Shown piece after piece: positions 53,353-63,029 of a DNA stretch of 64,000 bases. The DNA lies in NCBI RefSeq assembly GCF_030546805.1, contig NZ_JAUOPC010000005.1, forward strand, positions 372,001-436,000, written 5' to 3'. The translations under genes and the position numbers were made by a program. Numbering within the stretch: position 1 is the first letter of the stretch; each line of letters begins with the position of its first letter. The stretch is from Cyclobacterium sp. 1_MG-2023 (lineage in GTDB: Bacteria > Bacteroidota > Bacteroidia > Cytophagales > Cyclobacteriaceae). Below the pieces are notes generated by a model that was not told the origin of the DNA, ran no database searches, and saw only the letters and a list, made by a program, of their open reading frames with translations.

Positions 53353-55065
53353 TCACCAGCCGGGGTTCTGATCCAGATTCGGATTTAGTGTCAACTCTGT
53401 CTGCGGTACGCTTTCCAGATAATTCCTGCCGGGTAAAAAATTATACCCATTTACCAATTCGAGTTGCAGAGGATCTAGCAATCCATTTTCATCTACTACC
53501 GGGCTTTCACCAGGAAATTCAGCACTACTAAATGGATAACCTCTTGGACGTTTATTTAAAAACAACTCATGTGCAGCCCATCGTTTCCAGTCCTGCTCTC
53601 TCAACACCTCAAAGGCCAACTCAACCCTTCTCTCTCTTCTTATTTCATAAAGAGCATCTGAGATTTCGTATCCATAATCCACTTTGTTAGGGTCAGCATC
53701 CTGAGACAACACTTCAAATTCAGGCATACCCACTCTTGCTCGGAGTTGGTTCAGCTGATCATAGGCAACTGTACCATTCAATTCTTCTAATGCTTCAGCG
53801 TAATTCAACAATACTTCGCCATACCTGAAGATAATCCTTCCCGCGTCATTTGCATTCGCATAATCTAATTCTTGCTCAGGGTTAGTGTATTTTTTAACCT
53901 GAAAGCCAGTAGGATTATTTTCTCGACTTCCTGCAAATATGGGAGGGAAATCAAAAACTACATTTGAAGGGTAATGCTGAACGTCCCCAGGAATCCAAAT
54001 ACTTTGTCGCAACCTTAAATCCACATCACTTGCCAGCATTTCCAGAAAATCATTTCCTTTCACATCTTGGGCAATAGATATATAATCAATAAACTGTCCA
54101 TCATTTCCTAAATGGGAACTCACATACGCCCAAGTAGCTCCAAGTTCAGAAGGGGTAGTGGTGCCATAATAATTTTGATTGTGCCCAATAAATTCACCTA
54201 CATTATAAGCCCTGTATAATAACACTTCGTTTACAGGGCCCATGTCACCTGTTTTAAATAGATCATAATAATCTTGATCAGGATTTCCTGTGGAGTAAAT
54301 GCCCACATTGTAATCCCCATTGATTAATTCGTTTCCGGCATCTACACAGGCTTGAAAGTATTTATCAGGGTCAGCACCTGCTGTACCAAAATCATCTCCG
54401 GCATGGTACTTTTGCCAGGTTCCTTCAAACAAGGCTACCCTACTTTTAAATGCCAAGGCAGCCTCCTTATTGATGGAATTGTTTCCCCAAAGCGCTTCGT
54501 CTCTTTTGTCTAGATTAATGACTGCTTTATCCAATAAGGACAATATCGAATCCATCACTAAAACACGAGAGTCTCTCGGCTTAATTAATTCAGCTTCATC
54601 ATCAGGTGTCAGAGCATGGGTATACCAAGGCACATCACCATAGGTTTGTACCAAATCAAAATAAATCCAGGCCTTAAAGAATTGTGCTTCACCCAAATAT
54701 TGTTTCCAAGAACTGTAAGGGTCTTCGCATTTATCATAATTATCTAGAAAGATATTAATACTTCTTACCGGCGCAAAACCACTCTGCCAAGAACCTGTAG
54801 ACAAAGTCGTTTCACCATTTAAAATGGAATTAGCTGTCCGATAAGTTACATTTGTAGCAGCCACCTCACGACCTGCGGTAGAAAGGTTGTTTTCATGGTA
54901 AGGTAAGCTTTCATAAAACCTAGCCGTATAATTTTTAAGGTCTACTGATGATTTCCAATAATCATCAATACCTATTTGATCCAAAGGAGGTTTGTCTAGA
55001 AAATCTGTACAAGACCAACCTGAAAAAAATGTCAATATAAAGAATATTTTTATAGTGTTTTTCAT
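53353..55065 (-). CDS. SusD/RagB-family lipoprotein
   Basis: 570 residues with a lipoprotein signal (GWSC, Cys about 19) and DFLDKPPLDQIGIDDYW, the usual mature start. SusD-like helices include YLGEAQFFKAWIYFDLVQTYGDVPWY; the RagB end has IRRERRVELAFEVLREQDWKRW and ETELTLNPNLDQNPGW-type closing. It binds glycan at the cell surface with the SusC protein encoded just before it (27-base spacing). Probably specific for the same substrate as the downstream esterases. Confidence 0.95.
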   Translation of the reverse strand: MKNTIKIFFILTFFSGWSCTDFLDKPPLDQIGIDDYWKSSVDLKNYTARFYESLPYHENNLSTAGREVAATNVTYRTANSILNGETTLSTGSWQSGFAPVRSINIFLDNYDKCEDPYSSWKQYLGEAQFFKAWIYFDLVQTYGDVPWYTHALTPDDEAELIKPRDSRVLVMDSILSLLDKAVINLDKRDEALWGNNSINKEAALAFKSRVALFEGTWQKYHAGDDFGTAGADPDKYFQACVDAGNELINGDYNVGIYSTGNPDQDYYDLFKTGDMGPVNEVLLYRAYNVGEFIGHNQNYYGTTTPSELGATWAYVSSHLGNDGQFIDYISIAQDVKGNDFLEMLASDVDLRLRQSIWIPGDVQHYPSNVVFDFPPIFAGSRENNPTGFQVKKYTNPEQELDYANANDAGRIIFRYGEVLLNYAEALEELNGTVAYDQLNQLRARVGMPEFEVLSQDADPNKVDYGYEISDALYEIRRERRVELAFEVLREQDWKRWAAHELFLNKRPRGYPFSSAEFPGESPVVDENGLLDPLQLELVNGYNFLPGRNYLESVPQTELTLNPNLDQNPGW

Positions 55066-55091
55066 AGTAAATAAGTTTTGTAAAGATGAGA

Positions 55092-58000
55092 TTAAAAGGT
55101 CACATTCAAGCCCATGGAATAAATTCTATCCGCTCGATAATCCTTCCCTGTACTCGTACGATACCCCCCGGAAGGCAAGGTTGGATCCATTCCCACCGGC
55201 AAGTGATCAAAAGTCAAAAGGTTGGAACCTGAGAGGTAAACCCTCACTTTACTCAAACCAAATCTACTAATCACATTATCACTTAAACTATATCCCAACT
55301 GGACATCTTGCAATCGGATATATGCAAAATTCCCCAGATAGCGAGAGTTGTATGTTTGGTTTTTAACATTCGACAAATTGTCTTCATAAGGACGTGGGTA
55401 AAATGCATCTGTATTTATATTGGCATCACCTTCATACAAACCCACATACTTGGTTCCCGGCGTGTCTCGGTAATAATCTAAATGATCCCATTTTGGCTGC
55501 GACCAATTTGCACGTCTAAATCCATAATACGCGTAATCATTATAGTTCATGCCCTTGTCTCGCTTGGCGGTCCCTTTCCATAACATAGAAAAGTCGAAAC
55601 CTTTATAATTGGCACCCAGGTTGATCCCAAACTGATAATGGGCAGTTGAATTACCCAATAACATAAGATCGCCATGGTCATCGATAGTATTTTGACCATT
55701 GTTTATTACGCCATCTCCATTCAGGTCATCATATTTCACATCCCCTGTATTCCAGATATTGTAAATAAAGGACTGATCCGCGTGGTTATCAATTTCCTGC
55801 TGAGATTGGAACAAACCGTTGGATGACCATCCCCAGATATCTCCCACTTCCTGACCTACTACCCAAGAACCAAGATATCCTGTTGGATTATTGTATTCTG
55901 TAATAACTGCCTTCGCATCATACAGGTTGAATCCTACGAAATAACTTAAATCAGAATTGACATATTCTTTCCATTTTACAGAAAGCTCCCAACCTCTGGT
56001 CCTTAATGAAGAATTATTGGATCTTGGAACTGAAGCTCCAAGCACACCGGGAAGTGCTTCTGATGGACCAATCATATCGGTCGTATTCCGCTCAAACCAA
56101 TCAAAATTAACTCCTAGCTTATTCCCCAAAAAGGCCATATCCACACCAATATTGGTAGTGGCTGCCTTCTCCCAAGTCAATGATGGACTGACCAATGAAG
56201 GGGTCAAAGTGTAACCTACCTGTCCGGTCTGATTGTATCCAGGAAGCCAGTTTAAAAGATTCTTAGACAGTTGAATCAAGGCAAGATCTTGATAAGCAGA
56301 AACATTCTGATTACCTAACTGCCCCCAAGAACCACGAACTTTTAAACTACTAAAGAAATCTGATGTCTGAACCCAGAAGTCCTCATTACTCACTACCCAT
56401 CCTGCTGAAAAAGAGGGAAAGAATCCCCATCGCTTGCCTTCCAAGAAACGGGAAGTGCCATCATACCTTACATTTGATTCTAAAAGGTACTTTTCTTTAT
56501 AATTATAAGTAAGTCTACCAAAATACCCTTCAGTGGCCCATTGACTGAGCCCTTCCCCAAGAGAAGGATCACCTGTAGCCGTATTTAGTGAAATAATGTC
56601 CGGAACAATTAAATTCCTGGCTTGTGCATCTAAAGAGCGGTATTTTCCCGTTTCGTATTGGCCACCGACCATGGCCATAAAGTTGTGGGATTCATTGAAA
56701 CTCCACTCGTAGGATGAGAAAATATTAGAGCTCCAATAATAATCACTGCGATGGTATTCATTGACCTGACTGGCCACCCAAGAACCAGTTTGTTCGCCAG
56801 TCAACCAGTTTATTTGACCAAATTCTCTACCATCATGAAGTCCATAAAAATCTGTAGACTGATAAGCAAAATCAGCATTGATTTTCCATCCCTTTAAAGG
56901 TCTCAATTCTGTTCCTATAATTTGCCAGTTCTCGGTGGTTTCATCATTACTTGCCCCTGCCTCAAAAAAGCTTTTCACACTACCCTGTAATTGATTTCCA
57001 TAGCTGTCATATACTGCTTGCATTGGGGCAGTATTGTAAATGATATGCAAGAGCGCATTGTATGAATCAATTGATTCAGGCCTAGCACCTGATGGGAAAC
57101 TTCGATTGTTTTTCATCAAGCGGGTTTCAAATCTCAAATCCCACCAATCGGTTAAAGAAGTCTTGATTTTAGCTGTAAGATTATAGCGTTTGTTATAATC
57201 ATCTGCCCAGGTGAAAGAACTTGCCTGGTTGGTAAATCCCGCAGACATATAATAAGAAGTTTTTTCTGAACCTCCCTGCACGGAGAGATTGTGCGACTGA
57301 CCCATATTAGCACCTGTGGCAAGATCCCAAAAGTCATTATTGGCATGACCTTCTCCATTACCTCCGGCCCAGCCTCCACCAACTGTTGGAAATGCGGCCC
57401 AATTGGTTATATTTTCTGCAGGAAAATCAGCAGGAAACTGGGATCTAATATAATCATAATCACCATCTTGATAAGCGATAATTCTATCAATTGTAGGCTC
57501 GCTGAACTTTAGTGTTGTACCTTTATTTAGAGCGGCCTCATTAAGTACTCTAGAATAAGTATAGGAGTCAAGTGTTCCTGGAAGTTTCGCCGGGGTAACC
57601 AAACTCACACTTCCCGAATAATTGACTGTTAATTTAGAGTCTTTTTTTCCGGACTTTGTGGTTATCATCACCACGCCGTAAGGTGCTCTGGCTCCATATA
57701 TGGCTGAAGCAGCTGCATCTTTTAATACAGATATAGAAGCAATATCCTCAGGATTAAGCGAGTTCATATCTCCCGGAAAACCATCAATCAGGATGTATGG
57801 GGCCCCTCCGTTCAATGAGCCTATGCCACGGATATCAATAGAAGCCTTTGCGCCAGGTTGATAACCGTTGGCGTCAAAACCAAAATTCAAACCCGGTGTT
57901 GTACCAACCAACAACTGAGAAACATTTGCAGCATGGCGATCCTCTAACATATCACTGGATATCACATCCACAGACCCTGTTAAGTTTACTTTCTTCTGTG

Positions 58001-58658
58001 TACCATAGCCTACAACTACCATTTCATCCAGAGAAGCCACTCCTTCACTTAAGATGACATCAATTACACTTCTAGAACCAATGGTAATTTCTTGGCTATC
58101 AAAACCTATAAATGAAAACACCAAAACACCATCTTCCGGAGCAACTATAGAATAATTTCCGTCTATATCCGTAGCAGTACCTTTTGAGGTACCCTTCACA
58201 TATACCGTTGCCCCAGGAATAGGGTCACCATTGACATCGGTTACCTTACCAGATACGGTTACCTCAACGGCAATTTCTTTAACTTTGACATGTTTCTTTG
58301 CGATTTTAACACTAATTCTATTGTCTACTTGCTTAAAAGAAAGGGTATGACTGGCTGCAAGGGACAATAAAACATTTTCTAAGCTTTGGTGCTCAACTTG
58401 AAGATCAACCGGTTTAGAATTTTTCACCAGTTCTTGGTCATAAATAAACGAAAATTCGGTTTGACTTTTGATCTTACTAAAGGACTCGGCCAAGGACGCA
58501 CCCTTAAGATCTAAGCTCAAATAAACTTCGCTGATATTCAACGAGCTTTGCCCCTTGGTAGGGGATGCGTACATTAGGTTTAAAAACAACAGCTGTAATA
58601 AAAAGCCGTATAGGTAATATTTCCCCACCATACTAAGTACATGTAATGATTTTTTCAT
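55092..58658 (-). CDS. SusC/RagA-family TonB-dependent receptor with STN domain
   Basis: 1188 residues. Signal peptide to about 36, STN domain (about 45-115, SFSKIKSQTEFSFIYDQEL) for signalling to FecR, regulatory-like beta domain (about 130-210), the SusC signature YGTQKKVNLTGSVDV, plug with VLKDAAASAIYGARAPYGV, and a barrel ending in MGLNVTF. It starts 123 bases after FecR; a strong hairpin lies in that gap (58741-58766), separating the regulatory pair from the transport/enzyme operon. Confidence 0.95.
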   Translation of the reverse strand: MKKSLHVLSMVGKYYLYGFLLQLLFLNLMYASPTKGQSSLNISEVYLSLDLKGASLAESFSKIKSQTEFSFIYDQELVKNSKPVDLQVEHQSLENVLLSLAASHTLSFKQVDNRISVKIAKKHVKVKEIAVEVTVSGKVTDVNGDPIPGATVYVKGTSKGTATDIDGNYSIVAPEDGVLVFSFIGFDSQEITIGSRSVIDVILSEGVASLDEMVVVGYGTQKKVNLTGSVDVISSDMLEDRHAANVSQLLVGTTPGLNFGFDANGYQPGAKASIDIRGIGSLNGGAPYILIDGFPGDMNSLNPEDIASISVLKDAAASAIYGARAPYGVVMITTKSGKKDSKLTVNYSGSVSLVTPAKLPGTLDSYTYSRVLNEAALNKGTTLKFSEPTIDRIIAYQDGDYDYIRSQFPADFPAENITNWAAFPTVGGGWAGGNGEGHANNDFWDLATGANMGQSHNLSVQGGSEKTSYYMSAGFTNQASSFTWADDYNKRYNLTAKIKTSLTDWWDLRFETRLMKNNRSFPSGARPESIDSYNALLHIIYNTAPMQAVYDSYGNQLQGSVKSFFEAGASNDETTENWQIIGTELRPLKGWKINADFAYQSTDFYGLHDGREFGQINWLTGEQTGSWVASQVNEYHRSDYYWSSNIFSSYEWSFNESHNFMAMVGGQYETGKYRSLDAQARNLIVPDIISLNTATGDPSLGEGLSQWATEGYFGRLTYNYKEKYLLESNVRYDGTSRFLEGKRWGFFPSFSAGWVVSNEDFWVQTSDFFSSLKVRGSWGQLGNQNVSAYQDLALIQLSKNLLNWLPGYNQTGQVGYTLTPSLVSPSLTWEKAATTNIGVDMAFLGNKLGVNFDWFERNTTDMIGPSEALPGVLGASVPRSNNSSLRTRGWELSVKWKEYVNSDLSYFVGFNLYDAKAVITEYNNPTGYLGSWVVGQEVGDIWGWSSNGLFQSQQEIDNHADQSFIYNIWNTGDVKYDDLNGDGVINNGQNTIDDHGDLMLLGNSTAHYQFGINLGANYKGFDFSMLWKGTAKRDKGMNYNDYAYYGFRRANWSQPKWDHLDYYRDTPGTKYVGLYEGDANINTDAFYPRPYEDNLSNVKNQTYNSRYLGNFAYIRLQDVQLGYSLSDNVISRFGLSKVRVYLSGSNLLTFDHLPVGMDPTLPSGGYRTSTGKDYRADRIYSMGLNVTF

Positions 58659-58740
58659 AAATTTGAAAGTTTTACTGTTATCAATGGCATTAAAACGATA
58701 GTCAGAAGGTAACCTGAGAGCTTTCCTTCTTTCTGGAATT

Positions 58741-58766
58741 GGCCAATGAACTGCTATTCATTGGCC
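58741..58766. other. strong hairpin between FecR and SusC genes
   Basis: GGCCAATGAA (58741-58750) and TTCATTGGCC (58757-58766) form a perfect 10-bp stem with a 6-base loop. On the plus strand it is followed by a T9 run, so as a terminator it acts on antisense RNA. On the sense (minus) strand the A-run precedes the stem. It may therefore stop antisense transcription or define an mRNA processing site. Confidence 0.6.
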
Positions 58767-58781
58767 TTTTTTTTTCATAGG

Positions 58782-59852
58782 CTATTCACTTTTTTTAAAT
58801 TGAATTTTAACTGCTTTACTTTTTATTGAGAAATCGAAATTATAGGCATAACCCAAACTCTCTAAAACATCTTTGAGATAGGTGTTTTTTTTAAATTCAG
58901 CAGAAATTCTTAAGTCTTTTGGGGCGGAATTATTGATTTCTATTTCAGCAGCATACCAGCGTTCTAGTGTCCGAACAACCTCTTGAAAAGGCATATTATT
59001 GAACACCAAAACCCCATCTTTCCAAAAGAAGGCTTTGTCTAAGTCAAATTTCCCTTTCTTCAACTGACTATTCTCTCCAATCACCGCCTCTTCACCCGGA
59101 ATCAATTCTACGGATTGATTGTCCTTGGCGACATTTATCACCCTCACCTTACCAGTGGCCAACTGCACCTGAACCCAATCATCTTGATAAGAATTAATAT
59201 TAAAAGATGTTCCCAATGCTGTGGTAATTAAATCCCCACTGTGCACACGAAAAGGCATGCTGTCAGAAGCAACCTCAAAAAAGGCTTCTCCTGACAAGTA
59301 CAACTCCCGATGAAGTTGACCAAAGCCACTTTTGAAACGCAATTCACTTTCCGCATTTAAAACCACATTGCTACCATCGGCAAGTTGCAAGGTAGACTTC
59401 TGCCCTTTAGGGTTTGACTTTATTATCCATTCGTTGGCTTGTGGCACTACACTAATAGCTTCTTTATTCTCTTCTGTCACAAAAACATAAAACAGTGCAA
59501 ATGAAAATGAGACAATTAGTGACAAGCCCAAAATAAGCCTTATCCTATTTTGAATCCCTAAAGTATCAGGTTTGTAGGTATGGACTTTTGTACTTTTTCT
59601 CTTTTCGTCAGAAATATCAATTCTATCTTGAATGGCCAGAAATGTCTTTTCTTTCCCCTTTTTAGTCCAATTTGAAGTTGAGGCATCTAATTCCAGAAGT
59701 ATGGTCTTGGCCTGTCTTAATAACTCAACCTTAGAAGGATTTGAGGCAATCCATTCCTGCCAGAATTTATCCTGCACAACATCCTCTTTAAGCACCCACT
59801 GCTTAAAAGATGTATCTTCTAAAAAGTCTTCAATTTTTTCGTAGAACTTCAT
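58782..59852 (-). CDS. FecR-type anti-sigma factor
   Basis: 356 residues. The cytoplasmic N-terminus (about 1-115) binds sigma, one membrane helix follows (about 124-143), then a periplasmic FecR domain (about 155-255, TLQLADGSNVVLNAESELRF and ALGTSFNINSY) and a C-terminal DUF4974-like domain (about 272-350). It couples the SusC STN domain to the ECF sigma factor encoded 116 bases upstream. The complete sigma-FecR-SusC order contrasts with the first locus at 16325. Confidence 0.94.
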   Translation of the reverse strand: MKFYEKIEDFLEDTSFKQWVLKEDVVQDKFWQEWIASNPSKVELLRQAKTILLELDASTSNWTKKGKEKTFLAIQDRIDISDEKRKSTKVHTYKPDTLGIQNRIRLILGLSLIVSFSFALFYVFVTEENKEAISVVPQANEWIIKSNPKGQKSTLQLADGSNVVLNAESELRFKSGFGQLHRELYLSGEAFFEVASDSMPFRVHSGDLITTALGTSFNINSYQDDWVQVQLATGKVRVINVAKDNQSVELIPGEEAVIGENSQLKKGKFDLDKAFFWKDGVLVFNNMPFQEVVRTLERWYAAEIEINNSAPKDLRISAEFKKNTYLKDVLESLGYAYNFDFSIKSKAVKIQFKKSE

Positions 59853-59968
59853 TTACCAACGATCTATATATTAAAGAGGAAACTTGTTGGTAAATCTCAT
59901 CATGCAAAGATGATTTTTTTATTAAATAATTATAAAATTTATGATGAATCGAAAAATATCTTGTGATA

Positions 59969-60565
59969 CTACACAAAAACACCAAACAATAATATCACTT
60001 TGGCTGTATAATTAGAAGAGGTTAAAAATTGCTTCATGGACTTAAGTCCTTTTAAAACCAGGTTATAAAGGGAGGGCACCTTTATCCCCATTAATGATGA
60101 AATCTCTTCATAGGACATGTCCTGCATGTATTTTAAATAAATTGCCTCTTTCTGACGAGTAGACAAATTATCCAATGCAGAAGAAATTTTCATGCTGGAT
60201 TCTTGAGTTATCTGGTTTTCAATCAAAATCTCCTGAAATGAGTCCTCCCAGGTTACACTAGAATGATAATCTTCCAGTAACTGATGCTTTTGATTTTTTT
60301 TAAGCCTTCTGACCAGCTCCCTTCGGAAAGTGGAGAATAAATAAAACCTTATGGAGGAATGGATAACTAAGGAAGATTTAATTTCCCAGATCCTTACAAA
60401 AGTATCCTGAATCACATCTTCGATAAGCTCACAGTCGGTCGTGAACTTTTGCCCATACTTAAAAATATCGTCAGAATTGGTGGTGAAAATGTAGGCAAAA
60501 GCTTCCTGATCGGCTGACTGAATCAAACCCCACAATTCATAAGAACTTAGTTGTTCGTATTTCAT
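59969..60565 (-). CDS. ECF-type RNA polymerase sigma factor
   Basis: 198 residues from the ATG at 60565 (a TTG 20 codons earlier is rejected). Sigma region 2 is at about 20-85 (AFAYIF..IFKYGQKF, then DVIQDTFVRIWE), and region 4 at about 130-180 (LSTRQKEAIYLKYMQDMSYEEISSLMGI). The C-terminal end is hydrophobic (VILLFGVFV), an unusual tail. It is held by the FecR encoded next to it and should activate the SusC operon when substrate is present. Confidence 0.94.
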   Translation of the reverse strand: MKYEQLSSYELWGLIQSADQEAFAYIFTTNSDDIFKYGQKFTTDCELIEDVIQDTFVRIWEIKSSLVIHSSIRFYLFSTFRRELVRRLKKNQKHQLLEDYHSSVTWEDSFQEILIENQITQESSMKISSALDNLSTRQKEAIYLKYMQDMSYEEISSLMGIKVPSLYNLVLKGLKSMKQFLTSSNYTAKVILLFGVFV

Positions 60566-60893
60566 TTTATTTGGATTATAGGGTTTAAAACACTTAAAAA
60601 TGTGTATAAATATTTTAACTTCCAAATATCAAAATACATTACCTTAAAAAATTGTAATTTTTTCAATCATAAGAGGGCCAATTAAAGACAGATTTCTTAA
60701 CCCCTTAATCCACTATTTGAAGGCTTGAAAATAAAGTTTCAAAGCCATTTCTGTGGGTTAACTATATCATAAAAAAAAGATAAAAAAATATTATTGTGTA
60801 AAGGCCCTCTTTATAACTTAGCACTAAATTTTACATCCTACCTATAGAAAAAGAAGTGGGCTTCCTGCCCGGAGGAAATATATTAAAATTAAG
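60566..60893. other. upstream region of the sigma factor gene
   Basis: 328 bases without a gene. GGCTTGAAA (60722-60730) and TTTCAAAGCC (60737-60746) form a hairpin with one bulged base. A short GGGC/GCCC hairpin at 60858-60870 is followed on the minus strand by a pyrimidine run (ACTTCTTTTT) and may end the gene at 60894. Confidence 0.4.
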
Positions 60894-61949
60894 TTAAACA
60901 AGGCAATTATAGGTTTTATCCGGATCCATCAAATGTCCCCAACCATATATTTCTTCATTTACTATTCCTTTTTGAGGTTTCAAATAGCCACACTCTACCA
61001 GACCGGCAACATGAAAATATACCGCATCAATATCAGAGGGACCACTATCGGGATAATGGCTGAACCCTCCATCCTCATTTTGACATTTTAATATCCAGTT
61101 CTTGGCTTTCTGAAAAGCTTGCTTAATCTCCTTTTTACGTTGTTTATTACCCACTTGCTTTAAAATAAACAGCGCATCAAAGACTGCATGAACGTCCCAA
61201 TCAGGTGGATTTAAAGACCAAGAGCCATCTTCTTTTTGATCATTTAATACTCGACTCACCATTTCTTCCGCCATGGGGGTTTCCTCTCCTATTAATCTAA
61301 AATAATGGGCGGCGTGAAAGGTAGAAGCCACATGATTGCCTATGTATCCGTCTTCCGTTTGATTCTCTCTCAAATAACGCCTCATTTTATTGTCTATATG
61401 AGCGGGCATTTTTTCGTCCCAAGCACTAAAAAAAAGCGCAAAGAAACTGGTTGTATAGAGCGGTAGTTCTTGAAAATCACTTCCCTTAAAGAAATATTCA
61501 ATAACAGGCATGGGGTCATATTTTGGCTCCACACCCAATATTTTTAATGCCGCCACACTTTGAACCGTATTGTAGAGTTTGGCTAGCGGTGTTTCCATAT
61601 CCCCCTCCCCACTGGGTGCATAAAATGCGCCATCTTCCTTTTGACAAGAGCGGAAGAAATTTATTGTTTCTTGTTCATAAGGCAACTCCCAACCAAAGGT
61701 TTTATGGATTACCACCGCATAGGTAGGTGCTGCAATTCCGGAAAATTTCGTATCCGAATTCCCCTCATAACCCTTGGGCAAGCCGGGACTAAAAGTTCCA
61801 TCATGGTTAGCTGTTAGCTTAAAAAATGAACGCACTGCTTCAAGAATTTTTTTTTGATTGTCCAGGGCTAAAAACTCCAAGTCCCCCATAGCTACACCTC
61901 CTGTGACCATAGGAATTAATTGCAAGACTTTTCTTCGGCTAATGCTCAT
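60894..61949 (-). CDS. exported prenyltransferase/squalene-cyclase-like toroid protein
   Basis: 351 residues from the ATG at 61949. The N-terminus SISRRKVLQL is a twin-arginine-type signal. The rest is made of alpha/alpha-toroid repeats: QKEDGAFYAPSGE, ENQTEDGYIGNHV, QKEDGSWSLNPPDWD and CQNEDGGFSHYPDSGPSD. These QxxDGxW-like repeats recur in terpenoid cyclases and protein prenyltransferase beta subunits, but the cyclase DxDD motif is not seen and export argues against prenyl transfer. The function is unknown. It stands alone downstream of the ferritin-like operon. Confidence 0.72.
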   Translation of the reverse strand: MSISRRKVLQLIPMVTGGVAMGDLEFLALDNQKKILEAVRSFFKLTANHDGTFSPGLPKGYEGNSDTKFSGIAAPTYAVVIHKTFGWELPYEQETINFFRSCQKEDGAFYAPSGEGDMETPLAKLYNTVQSVAALKILGVEPKYDPMPVIEYFFKGSDFQELPLYTTSFFALFFSAWDEKMPAHIDNKMRRYLRENQTEDGYIGNHVASTFHAAHYFRLIGEETPMAEEMVSRVLNDQKEDGSWSLNPPDWDVHAVFDALFILKQVGNKQRKKEIKQAFQKAKNWILKCQNEDGGFSHYPDSGPSDIDAVYFHVAGLVECGYLKPQKGIVNEEIYGWGHLMDPDKTYNCLV

Positions 61950-62124
61950 GTTTGTATTTTTATCTTTTTTAAAAATATTGATCAAGAATCTTTATGCTAC
62001 CTCTTATGAAATCACAGCCAAAATATGCAATTTTTTCCTCACATTGGAATACTAATTCAGTATATTTTAACTGATAAGGAAAATACTTTTGTTCACAAAA
62101 AACATTGAAGTATAAACAAAAAAT

Positions 62125-62152
62125 GGTGCCATCTTCCAACAAAGATGACACC
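62125..62152 (-). terminator. terminator after the ferritin-like operon
   Basis: GGTGCCATCTT (62125-62135) pairs with AAGATGACACC (62142-62152) with one mismatch. On the minus strand it is followed by ATTTTTTG. It lies 35 bases after the stop of the gene ending at 62187. Confidence 0.75.
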
Positions 62153-62186
62153 TAAGCACTCAACCCCAACTAAAAAATTTTATTGC

Positions 62187-63005
62187 TTATGCCAAGAACA
62201 AGGATGCTATCCCCAATACTTGATCTTTGTTTAAAGGTTCATCCCAACCTTCTGTAACAGCTCCGGAATCAATTCCGGTCAATTGGGTAACATCTACTCC
62301 TCCATGCATGACATTGTCTTCCCCAGAATAGATGGCTTGTGTGGCAGCAGGCAAGGTCCCTATGGAATCTTCGGTTATCCAGCCTTTTATACTGTCTTGC
62401 CCTTTTTTGGTACGCAGCCTTCTCACCATAGATGCATGTCTTGCTTCTACAGAATGAATAGACAAAGCCGCGGTAAGCACTACATCATTTTCCATCACAT
62501 TTCCGGCTTGCCCTTTATAGGCCCTCACACCTGTATCTTCAAACGCCTGCGACAAGGCCAGAAAAGTTGGATAATCAGTGAAAGGAGAAAAATTTCCATC
62601 TGCTGTAAAATCAAATTCCGGTTCCATTACAGGGTCTCCGCCCAACACATTCCCTACTACTTCTGTAAGAAAATTAACGTGCGCCAACTCATGATCCCTG
62701 ATTTTTTCAAAGATTGCAGTATCTGCCCCATCGATAACTCCTGCATCAATCCCCATCTGGTAATACCTGTATTCCAGATGTTCCAAAGTCAAAGCATAAT
62801 TTAATACTTCGATCAAGCTCGCAGTATCTGCTTTAGCTACTTTTGGCAAAGCAGACAATATTCCCAAGGGAACGGCAGCCATAGCCATTTTTTTACTCAT
62901 GTCACCAAATCGGTGGAAGGCTTCTCTTCTCGAGAAAAACAATTCTTTTTCATCCGCATTTTTAGTATCCGGACACATTTTATCTAATAAATTCAATAAG
63001 TTCAT
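62187..63005 (-). CDS. exported ferritin-like domain protein
   Basis: 272 residues. A Tat-like N-terminal region (SRREAFHRFGDMSKKMAMAA) precedes a four-helix ferritin-like domain (about 65-210) with possible metal ligands in LEHLEYRYY, RDHELAHVNF and SVEARHASM. The C-terminal 60 residues are a separate tail (ITEDSIGTLPAATQAIYSGE) shared in type with the neighbour at 63030. The metal and reaction are not known; members of this family are exported and uncharacterised. Confidence 0.8.
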   Translation of the reverse strand: MNLLNLLDKMCPDTKNADEKELFFSRREAFHRFGDMSKKMAMAAVPLGILSALPKVAKADTASLIEVLNYALTLEHLEYRYYQMGIDAGVIDGADTAIFEKIRDHELAHVNFLTEVVGNVLGGDPVMEPEFDFTADGNFSPFTDYPTFLALSQAFEDTGVRAYKGQAGNVMENDVVLTAALSIHSVEARHASMVRRLRTKKGQDSIKGWITEDSIGTLPAATQAIYSGEDNVMHGGVDVTQLTGIDSGAVTEGWDEPLNKDQVLGIASLFLA

Positions 63006-63029
63006 GTCTATTTCTGTTAAGGTTGAAAA

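Noticed and set aside
62283-62804. Long open frame on the plus strand opposite the ferritin-like gene
   Set aside because: It lies entirely antisense to a gene with clear family motifs, and its translation is rich in Cys, His and Phe without any recognisable domain.
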